From positions 1 through 19,633 of the forward strand of contig NJEJ01000023.1 of the NCBI GenBank assembly GCA_002255025.1: a DNA stretch of 19,633 nt, given 5' to 3'. Position 1 is the first letter of the stretch, and every line of letters starts with the position of its first letter. The notes under the pieces were generated by a model, which was not told the DNA's origin, did no database searches, and saw only the letters and a program-made list of their open reading frames with translations. This document shows positions 14,730 to 19,633 of the stretch, in pieces. The translations under genes were made by a program, and so were the position numbers. Source of the DNA: Candidatus Bathyarchaeota archaeon ex4484_135. GTDB taxonomy: Archaea; Thermoproteota; Bathyarchaeia; EX4484-135.

Positions 14730-15029
14730 GTGTCCTACTTGAAGCCAGGGGACAAGGTGTTCTACCTGAGGGCCCTAATAGGCTTCATCGTGGGCGTGCT
14801 ATCGGCCCTGTTAAGCGGCCTGAGGACCGTGCCGTTCCCGCTGACCTGGGCATTGGCCATAACTCTGGCGTCGGTCGTCTATTACGTCACCTACAGGGCC
14901 TTCAGGAGGGCCTTCAGGGGCAAGATGAGGAAGAGGGACATAATGGTGACCGGCATAGAGGCCTACATTTTCCTTTGGCTGTTCTCCTGGACGCTCTTCT
15001 ACACGGTATGGCGTTACTGGCTCCCCTGA
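14730..15029 (+). CDS. Small three-helix membrane protein, unknown function
   Basis: 99 residues starting at GTG 14730. Three hydrophobic helices are visible: about 12-33 (LRALIGFIVGVLSALLSGL), 38-56 (LTWALAITLASVVYYVTYRAF) and 76-95 (AYIFLWLFSWTLFYTVWRYW). A basic loop RRAFRGKMRKR (58-70) between helices 2 and 3 should face the cytoplasm. I recognise no family and see no catalytic motif. Its start lies 15 nt from the start of the Rqc2 gene on the other strand, and I find no clear TATA box in either direction. The last 16 nt overlap the 3' end of the small gene downstream of radA (convergent). Function unknown. Confidence 0.7.
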   Translation: MSYLKPGDKVFYLRALIGFIVGVLSALLSGLRTVPFPLTWALAITLASVVYYVTYRAFRRAFRGKMRKRDIMVTGIEAYIFLWLFSWTLFYTVWRYWLP

Positions 15030-15364
15030 CGCCTTAGCTTGAGGGCAGTGGACACGAGGTCCCTCAAGGCGGCGAAGAAGCCTTTATCATAATCGGCATG
15101 AGAAGATAATTTGACATGAGAGCTGAACTCCCTCCGGAGGGCCCTCAGCTCCTTGAGGTCTTCTCCTAGGTTTATCATGAAGGCATTTTGGTCACCGGAC
15201 CTCTTGGCACCGAGAAAGCCCTCTAGAGCCGTCAAGTAGCCCAGACCCCAATCTCCCTTCTTAGTTATCTTCTTCCTTAGGACCTCTAGGGCTCTCTCGG
15301 CATCTGCATAACGGCCTGCCACGAGCGATTGGAGGAACCTGGCCAAGGCCTCTTTCTTCTTCAT
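15014..15364 (-). CDS. Small helical protein coupled to radA, unknown function
   Basis: 116 residues, highly charged and predicted all-helical (ARFLQSLVAGRYADAERALEVLRKK, TALEGFLGAK). A cluster DLKELRALRREF is rich in K/R and E. The ATG overlaps the radA stop (ATGA), so it is translated from the same mRNA. No membrane segment, signal or zinc motif is visible. I do not recognise the family; a helical-repeat (TPR-like) or RadA-associated protein would be a guess. Its end overlaps the membrane-protein gene on the opposite strand by 16 nt. Confidence 0.75.
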   Translation of the reverse strand: MKKKEALARFLQSLVAGRYADAERALEVLRKKITKKGDWGLGYLTALEGFLGAKRSGDQNAFMINLGEDLKELRALRREFSSHVKLSSHADYDKGFFAALRDLVSTALKLRRQGSQ

Positions 15365-16353
15365 CTCCTCTTGACCTCGCCCTCACTCACGTCTTCTATG
15401 CCGTTCCCAGTTATCTTGAAGACGGCCTCGCCCTCAGGCAGGTAAGGGCTTGACACGAGCCTTGCTATCCTTATGTTCCCCTTGCCCTTCCTCAGGTAGA
15501 TACGCGTGTGGCTCGTGTGGGCCAGTATATGGCCTCCCACAGGTGCCACGGCATTCCCGTAGAACACGTCGGGCTTGGCCATGACCTGGTTCGTCACGAC
15601 GGCAACGGCGTTGAAGGCCCTCGCCAGCCTTATGAGCTTGTGGAGGTGCCTGCTGAGCTTCTGCTGCCGTTCGGCCAGGGACTCGCGGCCCACGTACTCG
15701 CTCCTGAAGTGGGCCGTAAGGGAATCTATTATTATGAGCCTTACATTGTTCTCCTTTATGACCTCGTCGGCGTGGTCGAGGAGGAACATCTGGTGGTCTG
15801 ACGTGAAGGCCTCAGCGTATATTATATTCTGGACCACTTCCTTCGGGTCGAGGCCCACGTGCTTGGCCATCTGTATGACACGCTCGGTCCTGAACGTGTG
15901 CTCTGTATCTATGTAGAGGGCTCCTCCCTCGAGGCCGCCGCGTTCCTTGGGGAGCTGGACGTTCACGCAGAGTTGCATGCATATCTGGCTCTTTCCGCTC
16001 CCGAACTCGCCGTAGAACTCCGTTATGGTCTGTGTCTCAAGGCCCCCGCCCAACAGGTTATCCAGGGCCTTAGAGCCCGTGGTCAACCGCTCGACGCTCT
16101 GCTGCATCTTGAGGAGTTCCTCGGCCTTCACGAAGGTCAGTGCGATAGCCGAGCGAGCAGCATTTATGATTTCCTCGGCCCTCTTCTCCCCTATACCAGC
16201 TTGGGCAAGCTCTTTCACGCTGGCCATGGCTATGGACTCGACCGTGCTGAAGCCTAGCTCGCGTAACTTCTTGGCTGTAGCAGGCCCTACGCCCGGGAGG
16301 TCCTCGATACGCTTGTACTTGACCTTGCCCACGCCCATGGCCTTCTTACTCAC
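15361..16353 (-). CDS. radA: RadA recombinase (archaeal RecA/Rad51)
   Basis: ATP-dependent DNA strand-exchange protein for homologous recombination. The 330-residue protein has a helix-hairpin-helix N-terminal domain (about 17-66), the FxxA polymerisation motif F74-V-K-A77, Walker A GEFGSGKS (G115-S122) and Walker B LIIID (206-210). Conserved NQV (255-257) and the GGHILAHTS segment of the loop L2 region follow, with intact sequence to the C-terminus (VKRR). Start GTG 16353 is supported by a TATA box centred 27 nt upstream, so the mRNA is likely leaderless. It is followed by a small coupled gene and is divergent from the fumarate hydratase gene, with a palindrome in between. RPA, its ssDNA partner, is encoded in this same window but far away. 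Confidence 0.96.
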   Translation of the reverse strand: MSKKAMGVGKVKYKRIEDLPGVGPATAKKLRELGFSTVESIAMASVKELAQAGIGEKRAEEIINAARSAIALTFVKAEELLKMQQSVERLTTGSKALDNLLGGGLETQTITEFYGEFGSGKSQICMQLCVNVQLPKERGGLEGGALYIDTEHTFRTERVIQMAKHVGLDPKEVVQNIIYAEAFTSDHQMFLLDHADEVIKENNVRLIIIDSLTAHFRSEYVGRESLAERQQKLSRHLHKLIRLARAFNAVAVVTNQVMAKPDVFYGNAVAPVGGHILAHTSHTRIYLRKGKGNIRIARLVSSPYLPEGEAVFKITGNGIEDVSEGEVKRR

Positions 16354-16375
16354 CGTGTTTCACGTTCCACCGGGG

Positions 16376-16384
16376 TTATTTAAG
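16376..16384 (-). promoter_or_regulatory. TATA box of radA
   Basis: On the minus strand CTTAAATAA, centred 27 nt upstream of GTG 16353, predicts a leaderless transcript starting at the first base of the start codon. Confidence 0.65.
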
Positions 16385-16395
16385 CTGCCATACCG

Positions 16396-16409
16396 ACCTC
16401 CATGGAGGT
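16396..16409. promoter_or_regulatory. 14-bp perfect palindrome between radA and the fumarase gene
   Basis: ACCTCCATGGAGGT is a perfect inverted repeat. It sits about 43-56 nt upstream of the predicted radA start and 49 nt or more upstream of the fumarase TATA box, outside both core promoters. It is a candidate regulator site for one or both divergent genes; the pairing is direct and the role is inferred. Confidence 0.5.
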
Positions 16410-16450
16410 AGGGGGTCTCTGGGCGGTGAAAGTGAATCGAGCACGTTTCC

Positions 16451-16465
16451 CGAAATCCGTATAAG
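16451..16465 (+). promoter_or_regulatory. BRE/TATA promoter of the fumarate hydratase gene
   Basis: CGAAATCC (BRE-like, 16451-16458) is followed by GTATAAG (16459-16465). The predicted start is near 16488, about 8 nt before ATG 16496. GGTGA (16487-16491) lies just upstream of the ATG. Confidence 0.65.
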
Positions 16466-16495
16466 GCACATGGCCTTGTCCTAGCTGGTGAGGAC

Positions 16496-17371
16496 ATGTC
16501 ATTAAGGGTGGTAGAGGAAACGGCCTTCACGCTCCTGAAGCTGGCCGCGACCGTCCTGCCGAGGGATGTCAAAGAAGCCCTGAAGAGGGCTTATGAGACC
16601 GAGACGAGCGAGGTCGGGAAGGCCCAGCTCGAGGCCATCTTAGAGGACGTGAGGCTGGCCGAGGAGCTATCGAAGCCCATATGCCAGGACACGGGCACCA
16701 TCATATTCTACGTCAAGGTGGGCACGGACTTCCCGGCCCGAAGGGGCCTGTACGAGGCCCTGGTGAGGGCCACCAAGAGGGCCACGAAGGAAGTACCCCT
16801 TAGGCCCAACGCAGTTGACCCGATGGCCGAGCGGAACACGGGCGATAACACGGGCCGCTACATACCATACGTGCACTGGGAGCTCTTCGATGGCGATTAC
16901 CTAGAGCTGACAGCTTTCCCCAAGGGCGGTGGGTCAGAGAACACCTGCAGGCTCGGAATGCTCAGCCCTGGCCTCGGCCTGAAGGGCCTGAAGAAGTTCG
17001 TGGTCGATACGGTCATAGAAGCAGGCGGTAAACCCTGCCCGCCCATAATAGTGGGCGTGGCCATGGGGGGTGGCTCTGACATAGCCATGGAGATAGCCAA
17101 GAAGGCCCTCCTGAGGCCCCTTGACAAGCCAAACCCGGTCCCTGAGCTGGCCAAGCTCGAGGAAGAACTGCTCAAGGCCATAAACGAGACGGGAATAGGC
17201 CCCATGGGCCTGGGAGGCCGCTGGACGGCCCTGAGGGTTCACGTGGATTACGCCTGCAGGCATCCGGCCAGCTACCCGGTGGCTGTTGCAACGCAGTGCT
17301 GGGCCGCCAGGAGGGCATCGGCCAGGATAGGCCCAGATAGGTCCGTGGAATACCTGACGCACGAGGTCTAA
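16496..17371 (+). CDS. Class I fumarate hydratase, alpha subunit (Fe-S hydro-lyase)
   Basis: Oxygen-sensitive Fe-S hydratase alpha subunit, which interconverts fumarate and malate when paired with a beta subunit. The 291 residues show the three conserved cysteines of the 4Fe-4S site: C63 in KPICQDTGT, C151 in SENTCRLGML and C268 in VATQCWA. C254 (DYACRHPASYPV) is also present. The motif AERNTGDNTG (111-120) is typical. The length matches two-subunit enzymes of archaea rather than the fused single-chain enzyme. ATG 16496 fits a good BRE/TATA. No beta-subunit gene follows; the next gene is on the other strand 4 nt away. L-tartrate dehydratase alpha is a close alternative. No pathway partner is in the window. 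Confidence 0.9.
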   Translation: MSLRVVEETAFTLLKLAATVLPRDVKEALKRAYETETSEVGKAQLEAILEDVRLAEELSKPICQDTGTIIFYVKVGTDFPARRGLYEALVRATKRATKEVPLRPNAVDPMAERNTGDNTGRYIPYVHWELFDGDYLELTAFPKGGGSENTCRLGMLSPGLGLKGLKKFVVDTVIEAGGKPCPPIIVGVAMGGGSDIAMEIAKKALLRPLDKPNPVPELAKLEEELLKAINETGIGPMGLGGRWTALRVHVDYACRHPASYPVAVATQCWAARRASARIGPDRSVEYLTHEV

Positions 17372-17375
17372 ACGC

Positions 17376-17942
17376 CTACTTCACGCACAAGCAGGTTAGA
17401 TACTCGCACAAGAGCCAGGGCACCTTCGGCAGCCAGCGGGCCAACAGGAGCCTGAGGGGCCCAAAGGGCACCATCTTTGGGCTCAGGCCCTCGGGCCTTA
17501 TCTTGACCCCGGAGAAGCACATCAAGAGTTCTCTCAGGCCAAACGGGCTGAAACGCCACTTATGGCTTGGATCGAGCTCGAAAACACGTGAAAACATGCC
17601 CGGGACCTCCAGGATGAGCTTGCCGCCGGGGGCCAGGACCCTGTGTGCCTCCCTGACGGCCCTGCCCGGCTCCTTCAGATGCTCTAGGACGTGCATCATG
17701 TAGACCTCGCTGAAGGCACAGGACCTGAAGGGCAGGTAATGGGCATCGGCTGCGACGAAATTATGGCCCTTAACGGGCCCGATCGGGATCTCTATGTCTA
17801 AGTGGATGACATCGGGGCCCTCGGCGGCCGGGTTGAAGGGATACGACCGGCCTGAGCCACAGCCCACATCGAGCCTCAGGGCCCGGGCCCTCCCGACTCC
17901 GGCCGGTTGATCGGCAGCCCTAACGTTTAAATCCCCCTCCAT
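17376..17942 (-). CDS. Small class I SAM-dependent methyltransferase (Methyltransf_11 type)
   Basis: Transfers a methyl group from SAM; the substrate is unknown. The 188-residue protein shows motif I LDVGCGSGRSYPF (25-36), an acidic end of strand 2 (VIHLDIE, 46-51), D66 in VAADAHYLPF (motif II region), and the HVLEHLKEPGRAVREAHRVLAPGGKLIL segment (84-111). Start ATG 17942 is the only in-frame start that keeps motif I far enough from the N-terminus; the frame is open upstream to 17984. Its 5' end is divergent from L7Ae, and the L7Ae TATA box (17926-17932) lies inside its first codons, so the promoter for this gene is unclear. Family context elsewhere includes lipid, sugar or tRNA substrates, and I cannot choose. 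It ends 4 nt from the fumarase stop (convergent). Confidence 0.85.
   Translation of the reverse strand: MEGDLNVRAADQPAGVGRARALRLDVGCGSGRSYPFNPAAEGPDVIHLDIEIPIGPVKGHNFVAADAHYLPFRSCAFSEVYMMHVLEHLKEPGRAVREAHRVLAPGGKLILEVPGMFSRVFELDPSHKWRFSPFGLRELLMCFSGVKIRPEGLSPKMVPFGPLRLLLARWLPKVPWLLCEYLTCLCVK
17926..17932 (+). promoter_or_regulatory. TATA box of the L7Ae-S28e-L24e operon
   Basis: TTTAAAT in GC-rich surroundings predicts a start near 17955 and a leader of about 22 nt carrying a ribosome binding site. It lies within the 5' coding region of the divergent methyltransferase. Confidence 0.55.
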
Positions 17943-17966
17943 GCCATTAGCAGGGCAAGCCCGAGG

Positions 17967-17971
17967 GGTGA
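17967..17971 (+). promoter_or_regulatory. Ribosome binding site deciding the L7Ae start
   Basis: GGTGA ends 5 nt before ATG 17977. It rules out the longer frame from ATG 17941, which would add residues not seen in L7Ae. Confidence 0.65.
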
Positions 17972-17976
17972 GGGCG

Positions 17977-18375
17977 ATGAGCAAGAAGAAGCCTTTCTAC
18001 GTGAAGTTCGACACGCCTCCTGAGGTGGCCGAGATGGCCCTAGCGGCCCTCAGGACGGCCCGCGAGACAGCTGGCAAGAAGGCCATAAGGAAGGGTGCCA
18101 ATGAGACCACCAAGGCCGTGGAACGTGGCCAGGCCAAATTGGTCATTATAGCCGAGGACGTTGACCCGCCGGAGATAGTGGCCCACCTGCCAATACTCTG
18201 CGAGGAGAAGGGCATCCCGTACGTTTACGTGCCGAGCAAGGAGGAGCTGGGCAAGGCAGCTGGCATAAACGTGGCAGCTTCTTCTGCATGCATAATAGAG
18301 CCCGGGGAGGCCAAGGACGTAGTTGAAGACATAATAAAGGCCGTTAGGGAGCTTATGGCCGGTGGTGGTGCTTGA
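17977..18375 (+). CDS. rpl7ae: 50S ribosomal protein L7Ae (kink-turn-binding)
   Basis: Ribosomal protein that also binds kink-turns in C/D-box and H/ACA sRNPs and RNase P. The 132 residues include the RKGANETTKAVERG segment (38-51, with G40, N42 and E43 contacting the kink-turn) and LVIIAEDVDPPEI (55-67). Start ATG 17977 gives MSKKKPFYVKF. It is first in the operon with S28e and L24e; its stop overlaps the S28e start (TTGA). In many archaea ndk and infB follow these genes, but not here. Confidence 0.95.
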   Translation: MSKKKPFYVKFDTPPEVAEMALAALRTARETAGKKAIRKGANETTKAVERGQAKLVIIAEDVDPPEIVAHLPILCEEKGIPYVYVPSKEELGKAAGINVAASSACIIEPGEAKDVVEDIIKAVRELMAGGGA

Positions 18376-18581
18376 GCAGCGAGGAGAAGCCTACCCCAGC
18401 CGAAGTGGTCCAGATATTAGGCCGGACGGGCGTCACGGGCGAGATAACGCAGGTCAGGGTCCGCATACTCGAGGGCCGTGACAGGGGCCGGATACTGACC
18501 AGGAACGTGAAGGGGCCCGTCAGGCTGGGCGACATACTCATGCTCAGGGAGACGGAGCGTGAGGCACGCAAGATAGAGTGA
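18372..18581 (+). CDS. rps28e: 30S ribosomal protein S28e
   Basis: Small-subunit ribosomal protein of 69 residues with the S28e core RTGVTGEITQVRVRILEGRDRGRILTRNVKGPVRLGDILMLRE and the conserved C-terminal ERE-A-RKIE. Start TTG 18372 overlaps the L7Ae TGA, and GGTGGTGG lies just upstream, so translation is coupled. L24e follows after a 19-nt gap. The length is normal and intact. Confidence 0.95.
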   Translation: MSSEEKPTPAEVVQILGRTGVTGEITQVRVRILEGRDRGRILTRNVKGPVRLGDILMLRETEREARKIE

Positions 18582-18600
18582 TGGCGGGTGGTGCCGTGCC

Positions 18601-18792
18601 TTGCCCAGGGTGAGGAGCTGTTCTTTCTGCGGCCATGAGATACCGCCCGGGACGGGCTTCATGTACGTGCGTAATGACGGGCGTATCCTGTGGTTCTGCT
18701 CCAGCAAGTGCCGCAAGAACTACCTCAAGCTCCGCAGGGACCCGAGGAAGCTTAAGTGGACGAAGTTCTATGGGAAGACCGAGAGGCACTGA
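18601..18792 (+). CDS. rpl24e: 50S ribosomal protein L24e
   Basis: Large-subunit zinc-binding ribosomal protein of 63 residues. Zinc ligands are C7-x2-C10 and C33-x3-C37 in RSCSFCGHEIPPG and WFCSSKCRKNY. Start TTG 18601 (MPRVRSCSFCG) fits the family N-terminus, with GGTGGTG upstream. It ends at TGA 18790-18792, and the TGA overlaps an ATG that opens only a 23-codon frame with no recognisable family. Confidence 0.95.
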   Translation: MPRVRSCSFCGHEIPPGTGFMYVRNDGRILWFCSSKCRKNYLKLRRDPRKLKWTKFYGKTERH

Positions 18793-18992
18793 TGGAAGGA
18801 CGCCTCCTGGCACAGCTCCCAAGCTACCTACTGTTGGTTATAATACGACAAGCAAGCGAATGAGGTCAATTGACGCTTCTCGCCCTGTTCTTCTCTTTCC
18901 CGACGTCCTTTACGTCAGCTGCCGATGTAGCTTGAGCCTCCTGCCGAGGAAAGGCTTTTCACATCCTCACCGCTAGGCTGTGCGGGTGGAGC
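18793..18992 (+). other. Gene-free gap before the thiolase, with TATA-like site and hairpins
   Basis: This 200-nt gap has no convincing gene. It has a TATA-like TTATAATA (18838-18845), a 5-bp hairpin (18902-18906 with 18912-18916) and a pyrimidine-rich stretch around 18876-18900. The TATA predicts a start near 18868 and would leave a leader of about 125 nt ahead of the thiolase. Two short frames (from 18792 and 18860) have unusual codon use and no family match. Termination of the ribosomal operon is a fair guess for the pyrimidine tract. Confidence 0.35.
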
Positions 18993-19633
18993 ATGAAGAG
19001 GGAGCCCCTGGCTGCCGTGGTATCTGTCGGCATGACGAAGTTCGGGAAGCTGCCGGGATACTCGGCCCGTGAGCTCTTCGCCCTGGCCTTCAAAGAGGCC
19101 CTAGAGCGTTGCCCCGAGCTTGACCCGAAGCGTGACATACAGGCCATATTCGTGGGGAACATGGCTGGCGAGGGCTGGGAACACCAGGGGCACTGGGGCC
19201 CCATCATAGCCGATTGGACGGGCCTCGTGCCAAAGGCCTCCGTCCGGTTTGAGAACGCCTGTGCCTCGTCGGGTGCTGCCTTCAGGTGTGCAGTGATGGC
19301 CGTGAAATCAGGCCTGGTGGACGTGGCCCTCGTCGGCGGCGTGGAGAAGATGACGCACCGGACCACGCCCGAGAGCACGGAGTTCCTTGCCCTGGCCTCC
19401 GACCACCCATTCGAGCAGTTCCACGGCCTAACGTTCCCGGGCCTCTATGCCCTGATGGCCACGGCCCACATGCACAAGTACGGCACCACGGAGGAGCAGC
19501 TGGCCATGGTGGCCGTGAAGGCCCACAAGTACGGTGCCCTGAACCCGAAGGCCCACTTCCAGAAGCCCGTGACGCTCGAGAAGGCCCTCTCGAGCCGTGT
19601 TATAGCCTGGCCCCTGAAGCTATACGATTGCTG
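18993..19633 (+). CDS. Thiolase family protein (acetyl-CoA C-acetyl/acyltransferase), 3' end cut by the window
   Basis: Forms or breaks acyl-CoA carbon-carbon bonds; archaeal members make acetoacetyl-CoA for the mevalonate lipid pathway, often with HMG-CoA synthase and a DUF35 (OB/zinc) partner. The 213 complete codons show the active-site cysteine C90 in FENACASSGAAF, a SVGMTKFG N-terminus, VALVGGVEKMTH, and the segment WPLKLYDC at the window edge. That segment is part of the conserved LYDCCP-type motif of the SCP2-like thiolases. ATG 18993 has GGTGGA just upstream. The catalytic histidines in the C-terminal half are outside the window. The specific acyl substrate and the downstream partners cannot be seen. 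Confidence 0.9.
   Translation, partial: MKREPLAAVVSVGMTKFGKLPGYSARELFALAFKEALERCPELDPKRDIQAIFVGNMAGEGWEHQGHWGPIIADWTGLVPKASVRFENACASSGAAFRCAVMAVKSGLVDVALVGGVEKMTHRTTPESTEFLALASDHPFEQFHGLTFPGLYALMATAHMHKYGTTEEQLAMVAVKAHKYGALNPKAHFQKPVTLEKALSSRVIAWPLKLYDC

Noticed and set aside
17943..17984. N-terminal extension of the methyltransferase to 17984
   Set aside because: It overlaps the L7Ae ribosome binding site and start, and adds residues that precede the family core without similarity.
18792..18863. 23-codon frame starting at the L24e TGATG overlap, considered as a degraded ndk
   Set aside because: No nucleoside diphosphate kinase motif; too short and not similar to the family N-terminus.
18860..18976. 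38-codon frame from ATG 18860 in the gap before the thiolase
   Set aside because: Codon use (TCT, CTT) differs from the neighbours and no domain is visible; the TATA-like site is too close to the ATG for a leaderless start.

Overview
The window is archaeal. It carries archaeal replication protein A, RadA, class I lysyl-tRNA synthetase, ribosomal proteins L7Ae, S28e and L24e, an Rqc2/NEMF homologue, an Lhr-type helicase and an archaeal SRP RNA gene. Several genes have TATA boxes about 26 nt upstream of a (near-)leaderless start, and TTG and GTG starts are common. G+C is high, with AGG/AGA arginine and ATA isoleucine codons throughout, and the SRP RNA stems are almost pure G:C, which suggests a thermophile. 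A four-OB-fold RPA plus class I LysRS, next to ordinary TACK-type genes, fits a deep-branching TACK lineage (for example Korarchaeota-like) better than a classic Sulfolobales genome. That placement is inference.

Layout. Positions 1-3629 (+) hold the tail of a membrane protein, RPA, a DUF4213/DUF364 protein translationally coupled to RPA, and an M20 metallopeptidase. Converging on these is class I lysS (3698-5332, -). Behind lysS is a gene-poor block of about 0.7 kb (5333-6048). It contains the SRP RNA (5386-5727, -) with its own BRE/TATA, a 17-bp tandem repeat, an unassigned inverted-repeat element and a possible 40-codon gene.

Positions 6049-12695 are all on the minus strand: a single-domain retropepsin-like aspartic protease and an Lhr helicase, each with its own promoter, then a tightly packed unit transcribed CBS/zinc-ribbon > four-CBS protein > dihydroorotase > Mut7-C nuclease. 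Rqc2 (12693-14714, -) lies upstream of that unit and is divergent from a small three-helix membrane protein.

radA and a small coupled helical protein (15014-16353, -) diverge from a class I fumarate hydratase alpha subunit (16496-17371, +). A perfect 14-bp palindrome sits in the gap between them. A small SAM methyltransferase (-) follows, and divergent from it is the ribosomal operon L7Ae-S28e-L24e (+). The window closes with the first two-thirds or so of a thiolase.

Themes: DNA maintenance (RPA, RadA, Lhr), translation and its quality control (LysRS, ribosomal proteins, Rqc2, SRP RNA), and a metabolic unit in which CBS domains, which commonly sense adenine nucleotides, are coupled to pyrimidine synthesis and a PIN-like nuclease. 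I found no insertion sequence, CRISPR array, tRNA or rRNA. The items most worth a second look are the non-coding block at 5730-6050, the palindromes in the CBS and radA/fumarase promoters, and the CBS-CBS-pyrC-Mut7-C unit.
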